From assembly GCA_001701135.1 (NCBI GenBank), contig DAAN01000027.1, forward strand, positions 12,682-76,681: 64,000 nt of DNA. Reading direction: 5' to 3'. Shown piece by piece: positions 44,079 through 52,462 of the stretch. This DNA is from Bacteroidales bacterium H3. Its GTDB lineage: Bacteria > Bacteroidota > Bacteroidia > Bacteroidales > Muribaculaceae. The position numbers and the translations under genes are program-made. The first letter of the stretch is position 1, and each line of letters opens with the position of its first letter. The notes beneath the pieces are model-generated. The model was not told where the DNA came from and did not search any database. It worked only from the letters and a program-made list of their open reading frames with translations.

Positions 44079-45028
44079 CAGTTTCCGAATCTCAGGGTTG
44101 TGTAATAGCCGCCGTAGTTGGAGTTGAACTCAAGGGTGACAAAGCGGTTGCCGTTGCCGAACCATGTGGCCGATACCACACCGCCGCTGTTGACCGTGCT
44201 GACCGGCATGCCGTATTGGCTGCAGAAGGTGTTATAGAGCGAGTTGTAGCGGCTCATGTCGTAGTAGGTCTGCGGATAAGTGAAAGTAGAGCCGCAGAGC
44301 ATGCCGTTGTTGTAGTACATCGCGGCATCGGGCCAGTAATAGTTCATCTGCGGCACATTGTTGAGGTATACCACATTGTCGCCATATCCGGTGACAGTGT
44401 AGCCCTGATTGAGCAGCGAGTTGACGGTGACGGCCATGGTGGTGCCGAGAGCCACGCCCAGAATGGTGCCGAACGACGGACCGATGTAGCGGGGGGCGGG
44501 ACGCCATGCACGCGGCGGCAGCGGGCGGTGCCAGCTGTTGAAGAAGGGCACCGGATGGCGATAGCCGGGACGCAGGTGAGGCGGACGTGCCGAGGGTCTG
44601 GGCCGGGGAGGTGCGGGACGGTGATGACCGGGGCGATTGTAGCCGGGGCGGTCATAACCCGGACGATGGTTGCCGGGACGGTTATTTCCGGGTCTGTTAT
44701 GATCCGGACGGTTGTTGCCTGGTCTGTTGTGGTCAGGCCGGTTGTTACCCGGGCGGTTGTTCCCGGGTCTGTTGTGGTCGGGTCTGTTGTTGCCCGGGCG
44801 GTTGCCGGGATTGTTGGGTCGGTTGCCGGGACGGTTATTTCCCTGATTTCCGGGTCGGTTGTTATGGCTTGGAGAGGCGGGACGCCGGTTTTGCGACTGA
44901 GATGGTGAATCCTGGTTGCTGAAATGGCTGTTGCGGCCGCGGCTCTGTGCTGCGGCGGGAGTGACAGGAAGCGAAAGCATCGCAAGTGCCATAATAAAAG
45001 CGGTGACACTTTTCAGTAATTTTTTCAT
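44078..45028 (-). CDS. Secreted Asn-Arg-Pro-Gly repeat protein
   Basis: A 316-residue protein with a signal peptide (MKKLLKSVTAFIMALAMLSL, then PVTPAAA). Residues 57-138 are built of about 14 NRPG/NRPD/HRPG tetrapeptide-based units, followed by a Pro/Arg-rich bridge, a hydrophobic segment (about 186-205) and a Tyr/Asn-rich C-terminal domain ending YYTTLRFGN. It is strongly basic and proline-rich and could bind the envelope, polysaccharide or DNA, but no function is known. The start at 45028 opens the signal peptide. Confidence 0.78.
   Translation of the reverse strand: MKKLLKSVTAFIMALAMLSLPVTPAAAQSRGRNSHFSNQDSPSQSQNRRPASPSHNNRPGNQGNNRPGNRPNNPGNRPGNNRPDHNRPGNNRPGNNRPDHNRPGNNRPDHNRPGNNRPGNHRPGYDRPGYNRPGHHRPAPPRPRPSARPPHLRPGYRHPVPFFNSWHRPLPPRAWRPAPRYIGPSFGTILGVALGTTMAVTVNSLLNQGYTVTGYGDNVVYLNNVPQMNYYWPDAAMYYNNGMLCGSTFTYPQTYYDMSRYNSLYNTFCSQYGMPVSTVNSGGVVSATWFGNGNRFVTLEFNSNYGGYYTTLRFGN
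44615..44860 (-). repeat. Coding repeat region for the NRPG-type units
   Basis: Degenerate 12- and 15-base units (forms of CGGGCGGTTGTT on the plus strand) encode the NRPG/NRPD tetrapeptides of the secreted protein. Confidence 0.8.
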
Positions 45029-45126
45029 GACACTTATCAAGGTTTTATGGTTTGACAAAAATTGCATTTTCTACTTTAGATAATCAAACACAAGGCGGGT
45101 TTAACCGTTTATTTCTGAAAAATTAC

Positions 45127-45134
45127 TAATTTTG
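45127..45134 (+). promoter_or_regulatory. -7 promoter box of the lipoprotein gene at 45208
   Basis: TAATTTTG followed by C, about 73 bases before the start codon. Confidence 0.55.
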
Positions 45135-45207
45135 CACCTTTGATAGAAATTGAGTATGGCCGGAAGTTTATGGGTATGTTTTTTCCGGATTTTAGATTGA
45201 AAATGCA

Positions 45208-45666
45208 ATGAGAAAGTCTATTCTGTTTTTCGCGTCGGCTATGCTGGCGCTGGCTGTATCGTTCACTTCGTGCGGCGATAAAGCCGATGCTGACCGCAAA
45301 GTGGAGAAACTTGTGGAGTATATGCAGGCCGACGGTTTCCGGGAGGAAATTGCCGGCACCGAACTGTTTACCGGTTCGGAGGTGACTGTCAATGATTCAG
45401 TGGTGGAACTGACCCTGAACACCATCGAGGGTATCCGCATCAATGCCCTGCCTGCCCAACTGCTGGCGGCCCAGCAGGAGGGGTTGCGCCAGACTCTGAT
45501 TCAGAATTATCGTCAGGCTCTTCCCGAAGATAAAATATGTCGCGAAGGCTTTGAAGGTCTCCGCGACAAGAATATGGCGTTGAAAATCACCTTGCGCGAC
45601 ACGCAGGGCAATTGCGCTTCGGCTAAGATAGAGCCTAAAGAGGTGCTTTCGTCCGATGCTATTTGA
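45208..45666 (+). CDS. Small lipoprotein of unknown function
   Basis: A 152-residue protein with a lipobox ending FTSC (C22), an acidic helical region (DRKVEKLVEYMQADGFREEIAG) and strands ending in LKITLRDTQGNCASAKI. No family recognised. Its 3' end overlaps the convergent thioredoxin-like gene by 8 bases. Confidence 0.75.
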   Translation: MRKSILFFASAMLALAVSFTSCGDKADADRKVEKLVEYMQADGFREEIAGTELFTGSEVTVNDSVVELTLNTIEGIRINALPAQLLAAQQEGLRQTLIQNYRQALPEDKICREGFEGLRDKNMALKITLRDTQGNCASAKIEPKEVLSSDAI

Positions 45667-46114
45667 TGAGGGCTGCGACAGCGTTGTCGAATTCGCTACG
45701 GTCCATATAGCCTGACGTGGAAGTGGTGGTGCCGTCGGGCTGTACGTAGACCACGGTGGGAATAGACTGGATGTTGTATTGCGCTGCAAGCCGGGGATTC
45801 TGATCCACGTCGATGCTGTAGAATGCGGCTTTGCCATTATATTTGGCGGCCACGGCGTGGAAATTGGGGGCGAACTGGCGGCAGGGGCCGCACCAGGTGG
45901 CGTTGAAATCGAGCACACGCAGTTTGCCGTCGGCAGGCGGGATGGCCACGTCGCCGGTGATTTCCACTACGGCGGGAGCCTCGGTGGCCGACTCGGTGGG
46001 TGTGGCTTTGTCGGCGGCGGCATCAGAGCCTGATTCCTTTGCTGATTTCGAGCAGGATACTAACGAGATGGCAGCCGCTGCCGCCATTATTGAAATAATT
46101 GATCGGATTCTCAT
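45659..46114 (-). CDS. Thioredoxin-fold lipoprotein
   Basis: A 151-residue protein with a lipobox ending LVSC (C21), an Ala/Ser/Asp linker (22-50) and a thioredoxin domain with W74-C75-G76-P77-C78 and the cis-proline block SIPTVVYV. It would act as a membrane-anchored disulfide reductase or exchange protein on the periplasmic side. The start is set at 46114 to give the lipoprotein signal, since the longer upstream frame overlaps the divergent cvpA promoter region. Confidence 0.88.
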   Translation of the reverse strand: MRIRSIISIMAAAAAISLVSCSKSAKESGSDAAADKATPTESATEAPAVVEITGDVAIPPADGKLRVLDFNATWCGPCRQFAPNFHAVAAKYNGKAAFYSIDVDQNPRLAAQYNIQSIPTVVYVQPDGTTTSTSGYMDRSEFDNAVAALIK

Positions 46115-46138
46115 GTTTCTGACATTTTGATTAGTGTG

Positions 46139-46146
46139 CAAATATA
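46139..46146 (-). promoter_or_regulatory. -7 promoter box of the thioredoxin-like lipoprotein gene
   Basis: TATATTTG followed by C on the minus strand, 25 bases upstream of the start. Confidence 0.55.
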
Positions 46147-46189
46147 ATGATTTTTTCGGTAGTCCCGGCAAGATTGATGAATATTTTTG

Positions 46190-46197
46190 TAATTTTG
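46190..46197 (+). promoter_or_regulatory. -7 promoter box of cvpA and possibly the suf operon
   Basis: TAATTTTG followed by C, 21 bases before the cvpA start. The suf genes follow with short gaps and no terminator. Confidence 0.6.
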
Positions 46198-46217
46198 CAT
46201 TCTGAATTTCAGAACCA

Positions 46218-46703
46218 ATGACAACTCTCGACGTTTTAATTATAGTTGTGGCCGCTGCCGCCGCCATTGTAGGATGGTGGAAAGGTGTGATAGTGCAGGC
46301 CGGATCGGTCGGTGCCGTTGTGGCCGCAGTGCTGCTCAGCCGGATCGGCGGCGACGCGCTCGCCCGGGTGATCGCAGGCGACGGCGAAATATCGACTGTC
46401 GATGTGATTCTGGCCAAAGTGATACTTTTCATCGCCGGCTACCTGGGCGTGAGAGTGTTGGCCCGGCTGTTCAAGAAAGCCACCCATGCCGTGAAGCTGG
46501 GCATTTTCGACCGACTTGGAGGCGTGGCGTTCTCGCTTTTCGAGTGGATGCTGCTGTTGAGTCTATTTCTCAATCTGTGGCTCGTGATCAAGCCTGATAC
46601 CAGCATTGCCTCGTTGTCGACTATCGGTCATGGCAGTGTGGCGCTGTTTATCGTCGACCTTGCGCCGGCGGTGCTCGGATGGGCGCTTGATTTCAGTTCT
46701 TAA
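46218..46703 (+). CDS. CvpA-family membrane protein
   Basis: A 161-residue protein with four hydrophobic segments, the CvpA N-terminus (DVLIIVVAAAAAIVGWWKGVIVQAG) and GIFDRLGGVAFSLFEWMLLLSL. CvpA proteins are linked to colicin V production, envelope stress and bile-salt tolerance, but their activity is not defined. sufB follows after 20 bases. Confidence 0.85.
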   Translation: MTTLDVLIIVVAAAAAIVGWWKGVIVQAGSVGAVVAAVLLSRIGGDALARVIAGDGEISTVDVILAKVILFIAGYLGVRVLARLFKKATHAVKLGIFDRLGGVAFSLFEWMLLLSLFLNLWLVIKPDTSIASLSTIGHGSVALFIVDLAPAVLGWALDFSS

Positions 46704-46723
46704 ACAAGCTATTAATCTGACTT

Positions 46724-48193
46724 ATGGATAACGCTAAAAAGCCCTCCCGCACGGAGGATTCAGAAATATTGGACGACGTCACCGGCGGAGACTACAAATA
46801 TGGCTTCGTCACCGACATCGACACCGAGGTGATACCGGTGGGGCTTAACGAGGAAGTGGTGCGTCTGATTTCAGCCAAGAAACATGAGCCTGAATGGCTC
46901 CTCGAGTTCCGACTGAAAGCCTATCGCCACTGGCTCACGCTCACCCCTCCGAAGTGGGGACACCTGAAGATGCCCGATATTGACTTCCAGGCAATCAGCT
47001 ATTATGCCGCGCCGGTGAAAAAACAGGATCCCAAGAGCATCGATGAAGTCGACCCCGAGCTGTTGCGCACGTTTGACCGTCTGGGCATACCTCTGCAGGA
47101 GCAGAAAGTGCTCGCCGGCATGGCCGTCGACGCCGTGATGGACTCGGTTTCGGTGAAGACAACCCACCGCGAGGCTCTTGCCGAAAAGGGCATCATATTC
47201 TGCTCCATATCCGAGGCTGTGAAGGATTATCCCGACCTTGTGAAAAAATATCTCGGCTCGGTTGTGTCATATAAAGACAATTTCTATGCCGCGCTCAACT
47301 CGGCTGTTTTTTCCGACGGATCGTTTGTGTATATACCCAAAGGTGTCCGCTGCCCTATGGAGCTGTCGACATATTTCCGCATCAACGCCGCCGGCACAGG
47401 GCAATTCGAACGCACGCTCATCGTGGCCGACGACGATTCCTATGTCAGCTATCTCGAGGGGTGCACGGCGCCTATGCGCGACGAGAACCAACTCCATGCC
47501 GCTATTGTGGAAATCGTGGTCGAGGAGCGTGCCGAGGTGAAATATTCCACGGTGCAGAACTGGTATGCCGGCGATGCCGAGGGGCGCGGCGGCATCTATA
47601 ACCTCGTCACCAAGCGTGGCCTCTGCCGCGGCGACTATTCCAAACTGTCGTGGACGCAGGTGGAGACCGGCTCGGCCATAACATGGAAATATCCGTCGTG
47701 CGTGCTGGCAGGCCGCGGTTCCACCGGTGAATTCTACTCTGTGGCTGTGACACGTAATTATCAGCAGGCCGATACCGGCACCAAAATGATACATCTGGCG
47801 CCCGACACCCGCTCGACCATAGTGTCGAAAGGAATATCGGCAGGCCACAGCGAAAACTCATATCGCGGACTTGTGAAGGTGACCCCGGCGGCCACCGGCG
47901 CCCGCAATCACACCCAGTGTGATTCGCTGCTGCTCGGCGACAACTGCGGCGCCCACACATTCCCTTATGTCGACGTGATGAACCCGACGGCTGTTGTGGA
48001 ACATGAGGCCACCACCTCTAAAATCTCGGAGGATCAGCTGTTTTACTGCAATCAGCGCGGCATCCCCACAGAAGATGCAGTGGGGCTGATCGTCAACGGC
48101 TACGCCCGCGAGGTGATGAACAAACTGCCAATGGAATTTGCCGTCGAGGCCCAGCGCCTGCTTCAGATCACGCTGGAAGGGTCGATCGGCTGA
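46724..48193 (+). CDS. sufB: Fe-S cluster assembly scaffold SufB
   Basis: A 489-residue SufB with the long family core ([51 protein letters not shown]-like [14 protein letters not shown]). It is a scaffold for building Fe-S clusters in the SufBC2D complex. The N-terminal 50 residues include a charged [17 protein letters not shown] segment. It starts the sufBCDS operon. Confidence 0.96.
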   Translation: MDNAKKPSRTEDSEILDDVTGGDYKYGFVTDIDTEVIPVGLNEEVVRLISAKKHEPEWLLEFRLKAYRHWLTLTPPKWGHLKMPDIDFQAISYYAAPVKKQDPKSIDEVDPELLRTFDRLGIPLQEQKVLAGMAVDAVMDSVSVKTTHREALAEKGIIFCSISEAVKDYPDLVKKYLGSVVSYKDNFYAALNSAVFSDGSFVYIPKGVRCPMELSTYFRINAAGTGQFERTLIVADDDSYVSYLEGCTAPMRDENQLHAAIVEIVVEERAEVKYSTVQNWYAGDAEGRGGIYNLVTKRGLCRGDYSKLSWTQVETGSAITWKYPSCVLAGRGSTGEFYSVAVTRNYQQADTGTKMIHLAPDTRSTIVSKGISAGHSENSYRGLVKVTPAATGARNHTQCDSLLLGDNCGAHTFPYVDVMNPTAVVEHEATTSKISEDQLFYCNQRGIPTEDAVGLIVNGYAREVMNKLPMEFAVEAQRLLQITLEGSIG

Positions 48194-48216
48194 CATTCAC
48201 TTCAAAATCATTCAAG

Positions 48217-48252
48217 TAAAAAACATTCAGGCTCTAAAAAACATTCAGGCTT
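48217..48252 (+). repeat. Two-copy 18-bp tandem repeat before sufC
   Basis: Copies of TAAAAAACATTCAGGCT plus one base at 48217-48234 and 48235-48252 end directly at the sufC ATG (48253). A degenerate third copy lies just upstream. Confidence 0.85.
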
Positions 48253-49035
48253 ATGAGCGACGAAATATTGCTGAAGGTCAGCGACCTTCGTGCCAAAGTA
48301 GAGGAGAAGGAAATCCTCAAAGGCATCAACCTCACTGTGCGCCCTGGCGAGGTGCATGCCATCATGGGTCCTAACGGCTCGGGTAAGTCAACCCTTTCGG
48401 GTGTGCTCGCCGGCGATCCCCGCTACACTGTCACCGGGGGCGCGGCCGAGTTTCACGGCATCGACCTGCTGAGCCTCTCGCCCGAAGACCGCAGCCATGA
48501 GGGGCTTTTCCTCTCGTTTCAGTACCCCGTGGAGATCCCCGGGGTGTCGATGGTGAATTTCATGCGCGCGGCGGTCAATGCCAAGCGCGAATATTTCCAC
48601 GAGGCGCCCATGTCGGCCTCGGAGTTCCTGAAACTTATGCGCCAGAAACGCGCCGTGGTTGAACTCGACAACAAACTGGCCTCGCGTTCGGTCAACGAGG
48701 GTTTTTCGGGCGGCGAGAAAAAGCGCAACGAGATATTCCAGATGGCGGTGCTCGAGCCGCGGCTGTCGATACTCGACGAAACTGATTCGGGTCTTGACAT
48801 CGACGCCCTGCGAATAGTGGCAGGGGGTGTCAACAAACTCAAGACCGACCGCAACGCCACAATTGTAATCACCCACTATCAGCGTCTGCTCGACTATATC
48901 AAGCCCGATTTCGTGCATGTGCTCTACAAGGGGCGCATAGTGCGCACGGGCGGTCCCGAGCTGGCTCTCGAACTTGAGGAGCGCGGCTACGACTGGATCA
49001 AGGATGAGGAAGACGCCGCAACCAACAATCTCTGA
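48253..49035 (+). CDS. sufC: Fe-S cluster assembly ATPase SufC
   Basis: A 260-residue ABC-type ATPase with Walker A GPNGSGKST, signature FSGGEKKRNEI and Walker B LSILDETDSGLD. It powers the SufB-SufD scaffold and has no membrane domain. It is followed by sufD after one base. Confidence 0.97.
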   Translation: MSDEILLKVSDLRAKVEEKEILKGINLTVRPGEVHAIMGPNGSGKSTLSGVLAGDPRYTVTGGAAEFHGIDLLSLSPEDRSHEGLFLSFQYPVEIPGVSMVNFMRAAVNAKREYFHEAPMSASEFLKLMRQKRAVVELDNKLASRSVNEGFSGGEKKRNEIFQMAVLEPRLSILDETDSGLDIDALRIVAGGVNKLKTDRNATIVITHYQRLLDYIKPDFVHVLYKGRIVRTGGPELALELEERGYDWIKDEEDAATNNL

Positions 49036-49036
49036 T

Positions 49037-50377
49037 ATGGCGGCTCTTGACCAATATACCGAACTGTTCAGGCATGAGCGCCCGGCGCTCGACAGCCACT
49101 CGCCCGAGGTATTGCGCGCGCTGCGCGACCGCGCCATAGCCTTTCTGGACGAAGCAGGCCGTCTGCCCATGAAATGCGACGAGGGTTTTGAAAAAACCTC
49201 GGTCGAGGAGATGTTTGCGCCCGATCTGGGGGTGAACGTCAATCGTGTCAACATCCCCGTGGATGTGGCGGCATCGTTTCGCTGCGGTGTGCCCAATATC
49301 TCCACGTTGCTTGGCGTGGTGGTCAACGACCGTTTCGTGCCGTCGGCCGCTCTCTCGGCAAATCTGCCGGCGGGTGTCACATTCTGTGCGCTTTCCGAAG
49401 CCCCGTCGAATATGCTGCCTCAGTGGCTCGGGGCGTGTGCAGGCCCTTATAACGCGGGCCTGGCTTTCAACTCGCTGCTGCTGCAGGATGGCGTGCTGAT
49501 TCATGTGGCCGCAGGCGTGAAGGTGCCGAAACCGCTGCAGATCGTGAACATTTTTTCATCTCCGGCACCTCTGCTGGCCATGCGCCGCATTGTCGTGGTG
49601 GCTGAACAGGGGAGCGAGGTGTGCGTGATCAAATGCGACCATACCCAGACGCCCGATGTGAAGTTCGGTGCCTCGGAGGTTGTGGAAATTCTCGCCGGAG
49701 AAGACTCGCGCGTGGAGTGGTACGACATAGAGGAGTCCACTCCCGGGACAGCCCGCTGGAGCCAGCTGCGGATAGGGCAGAAAGCGCATTCGCAGGTGAA
49801 TGTGTGCACTGCCACGCTCTCCAACGGCGTCACCCGCAATGAATATTATGTGGATATCGACGGTGAAGGGTGTGAGACGCGTCTGGCCGGATGCGCCATA
49901 GGCGGAGGCAGCCAGCATATCGACAACAACTCCTATGTGACGCACCGCGGAGACCGCGGACACAGCGACCAGCTTTTCAAATATGTGCTCGAGGATAACG
50001 CCACAGGTGCGTTCGAGGGGTGCATAGAGGTGGCTCATGGTGCCCGTTTCAATGAGGCGTACCAGAGCAACCGCAATATTCTCGCCTCGGAAGGCGCGAG
50101 GATGCACACCAAGCCGCAGCTGCTGATTTATAACGACGACGTGAAATGCTCGCATGGCGCTGCCACCGGACAGCTCGACGAATCGGCGCTTTTCTATATG
50201 CGTCAGCGCGGCATACCTCTTGCCGAGGCGCGCAAGATGCTCATGCAGGCTTTTATGGTTGATGTTGTCGACAGAATCGAGCACGAGACTCTGCGCGACC
50301 GTCTGCGCCATATGCTCGAGCTGCGATTTTCGGGCAACTGTCAGACAGCGGGTTGTGCCCGCTGCCACAATGCCTGA
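49037..50377 (+). CDS. sufD: Fe-S cluster assembly protein SufD
   Basis: A 446-residue SufD with the right-handed beta-helix core (ASEVVEILAGEDSRVEWYDIE, NNSYVTHRGDRGHSDQLFKYVLEDNA, GAFEGCIEVAHGA) and the C-terminal SHGAATGQLDESALFYMRQRG. The ATG at 49037 follows the sufC stop directly, and a longer frame would overlap sufC. It forms the scaffold with SufB and SufC. Confidence 0.96.
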   Translation: MAALDQYTELFRHERPALDSHSPEVLRALRDRAIAFLDEAGRLPMKCDEGFEKTSVEEMFAPDLGVNVNRVNIPVDVAASFRCGVPNISTLLGVVVNDRFVPSAALSANLPAGVTFCALSEAPSNMLPQWLGACAGPYNAGLAFNSLLLQDGVLIHVAAGVKVPKPLQIVNIFSSPAPLLAMRRIVVVAEQGSEVCVIKCDHTQTPDVKFGASEVVEILAGEDSRVEWYDIEESTPGTARWSQLRIGQKAHSQVNVCTATLSNGVTRNEYYVDIDGEGCETRLAGCAIGGGSQHIDNNSYVTHRGDRGHSDQLFKYVLEDNATGAFEGCIEVAHGARFNEAYQSNRNILASEGARMHTKPQLLIYNDDVKCSHGAATGQLDESALFYMRQRGIPLAEARKMLMQAFMVDVVDRIEHETLRDRLRHMLELRFSGNCQTAGCARCHNA

Positions 50378-50442
50378 TTCATTATTAAACAAGATCTGAA
50401 ACAAGTACTAAACAAGCTCTTAACCAGCTCAAAGCAAGGTCT

Positions 50443-51657
50443 ATGTTAGATACCGCCCTGATCCGCAAGGATTTCCCCATACTTTCCCGCAAGATTTACG
50501 GCAAACCGCTCGTGTATCTCGACAACACCGCCACGTCGCAGACACCGCGTTGCGTGGTTGAGGCTGTGGAGCGGATGTATTTCGAACATAAAGCCAATGT
50601 GCACCGGGGCGTGTTCTACCTGTCGCAGGAGGCTACCGACCTTATGGAGGCTTCGCGCGACCGTGTGGCCCGCTATATCAACGCCCCGTCGCGCGACGAG
50701 GTGATTTTCACCCGTGGCACCACCGAGGGGCTAAACCTTGTGGCTTCCTCGCTGGGGCAGCTGCTCGACGATGGTGACGAAATCATCCTCACAGTCATGG
50801 AGCATCATGCCAATATAGTCCCCTGGCAGCTGCTTCAGCAGCGCAAACGGGTAGCAATCAAGGTTGTGCCTATTCTTGCAGATGGTTCTCTCGATCTGGA
50901 TGTCTATCGCTCGCTGTTTTCCGACCGCACGCGTGTCGTGTCGTTCTGCCACGTGTCGAATGTTCTCGGCACGGTCAATCCTGTCAAGGAGATGGTTGAG
51001 GAGGCTCACCGCCACGGCTGTGTGGCTGTGGTCGACGGCGCCCAGGCGTCACCCCATCTTAAAATAGACGTGCAGGATCTCGGATGTGATTTCTATGCTT
51101 TCTCGTCGCACAAAATGTATGGTCCCACAGGAATCGGAGTGCTGTGGGGCAAGCGCGAATGGCTCGACAGGATTCCTCCGTATCAGGGTGGCGGCGAGAT
51201 GATCAAACATGTTTCGTTCGAAGGCACGACTTTTGAGGAGCCTCCGTTGAAATTCGAGGCCGGTACCCCCGATTTTGTAGGTATCGCGGCATTGCCGGTG
51301 GCTCTTGACTATATAGATGGAATCGGATTGGAGAATATCGAGGCGCACGAGCTGGAGCTGATGCGTTATTGCCAGGCCGAGATGATGAAGATGCCCGGAA
51401 TGCGAATTTTCGGAACCACGGACGATAAGGCGCCTGTGATTTCTTTTCTCGTGGGGCATGCCCACCACTACGATACCGGCATGCTGCTCGACAAATTAGG
51501 TGTGGCGGTGCGGACCGGCCACCATTGCGCGCAGCCGCTGATGACGTCGCTGGGTATCGAGGGCACAGTGCGTGCCTCGTTCGCCCTTTACAATACGATG
51601 GAGGAGGTCGATGCCTTTCTGGCGGCTCTGCGCCGCATAATTCCCATGCTCTCCTGA
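50443..51657 (+). CDS. sufS: Cysteine desulfurase SufS
   Basis: A 404-residue PLP enzyme that removes sulfur from cysteine for Fe-S assembly. PLP lysine K224 is in SSHKMYGPTG and the persulfide cysteine C362 in RTGHHCAQPLM, the group II (SufS) pattern. It ends the sufBCDS operon. Neither sufE nor sufU is present in the window. Its leader (50378-50442) contains imperfect AAACAAG repeats. Confidence 0.96.
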   Translation: MLDTALIRKDFPILSRKIYGKPLVYLDNTATSQTPRCVVEAVERMYFEHKANVHRGVFYLSQEATDLMEASRDRVARYINAPSRDEVIFTRGTTEGLNLVASSLGQLLDDGDEIILTVMEHHANIVPWQLLQQRKRVAIKVVPILADGSLDLDVYRSLFSDRTRVVSFCHVSNVLGTVNPVKEMVEEAHRHGCVAVVDGAQASPHLKIDVQDLGCDFYAFSSHKMYGPTGIGVLWGKREWLDRIPPYQGGGEMIKHVSFEGTTFEEPPLKFEAGTPDFVGIAALPVALDYIDGIGLENIEAHELELMRYCQAEMMKMPGMRIFGTTDDKAPVISFLVGHAHHYDTGMLLDKLGVAVRTGHHCAQPLMTSLGIEGTVRASFALYNTMEEVDAFLAALRRIIPMLS

Positions 51658-51727
51658 CAGGATTGCTTCTGATTCGGCAGACAAGAGATTGATGACTGAG
51701 GGAATTTGGAGTCGGCTGTCGGAATCC

Positions 51728-52423
51728 TTATTTCAGACGGAAAAGGTAACCGAGAGTTACTAATATCGACGAGCCGCGCGAGGATGAGAACTCATCGCTG
51801 CGCGATGAGGGGAATATGTTGCCCAGACCATAGTAGTAGCGCCCTTCAAGGGTGATGCTGTGGCGCCGCCGGATCACGAATTCCACGCCGGCGCCGGCTG
51901 TTATGCCGTAGTCAAACCGGTTTTTGATTTTCAGTGAGAGCTGCTCGTAGCGGCGGTTTTTGGGAAACGAGGGGAGCGTGGCCGCCTCGGTATAATTGAA
52001 GTTGGCTTTGATGCCGTCGGAAATCATATAGCCTACCTGCGGACCAAGATTTATGAATCCCTTGACCGTCCGCGATCCGAAAAATATGTGGGTCATAACC
52101 GGTAGCTCGATATATGTGAGGCGGTGCTGATATTCCAGCGGGTGTTCCTCGAAGTTCTCTTTCCAGCCACGCTGAGTGAGGTTTAGCTCTGCCACCAGAC
52201 CCACATGGCGCTCTTCGGCATATCGGAATGAAAAGCCCATTGTGATTCCCTGTAGCATGGTCTCCTTGACCGAGGGGTAAAAAGACTGCTGGGAAAGGGT
52301 GACGCCGGCGTGGCCGCCCACGTGAACGTGTGGCACGTAATGGCGTTGAGCCTTGGCCTCGGGAGCGGCGAACAGGGTGATCAGCAGCAGAGCCGTGAGG
52401 GTATGGAAGATGTTGCGGAGCAT
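51728..52423 (-). CDS. PorT-like outer-membrane beta-barrel protein
   Basis: A 231-residue protein with a signal peptide (MLRNIFHTLTALLLITLFAA) and an eight-stranded barrel pattern (HVGGHAGVTLSQQSF, YIELPVMTHIFFGS, DYGITAGAGVEFVIRRRH, SILVTLGYLFRLK). It matches PorT-family barrels, which occur in type IX secretion and other envelope roles. It is the second gene of an operon with the LysM protein, 39 bases downstream. Confidence 0.82.
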   Translation of the reverse strand: MLRNIFHTLTALLLITLFAAPEAKAQRHYVPHVHVGGHAGVTLSQQSFYPSVKETMLQGITMGFSFRYAEERHVGLVAELNLTQRGWKENFEEHPLEYQHRLTYIELPVMTHIFFGSRTVKGFINLGPQVGYMISDGIKANFNYTEAATLPSFPKNRRYEQLSLKIKNRFDYGITAGAGVEFVIRRRHSITLEGRYYYGLGNIFPSSRSDEFSSSRGSSILVTLGYLFRLK

Positions 52424-52462
52424 TATGTGCCTGGGAAATAATCAGTTTTATGCGCCGGAGTG

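Noticed and set aside
44216-44908. A 230-residue valine/glycine-rich plus-strand frame
   Set aside because: It is the reverse complement of the NRPG coding repeat and has no start signal.
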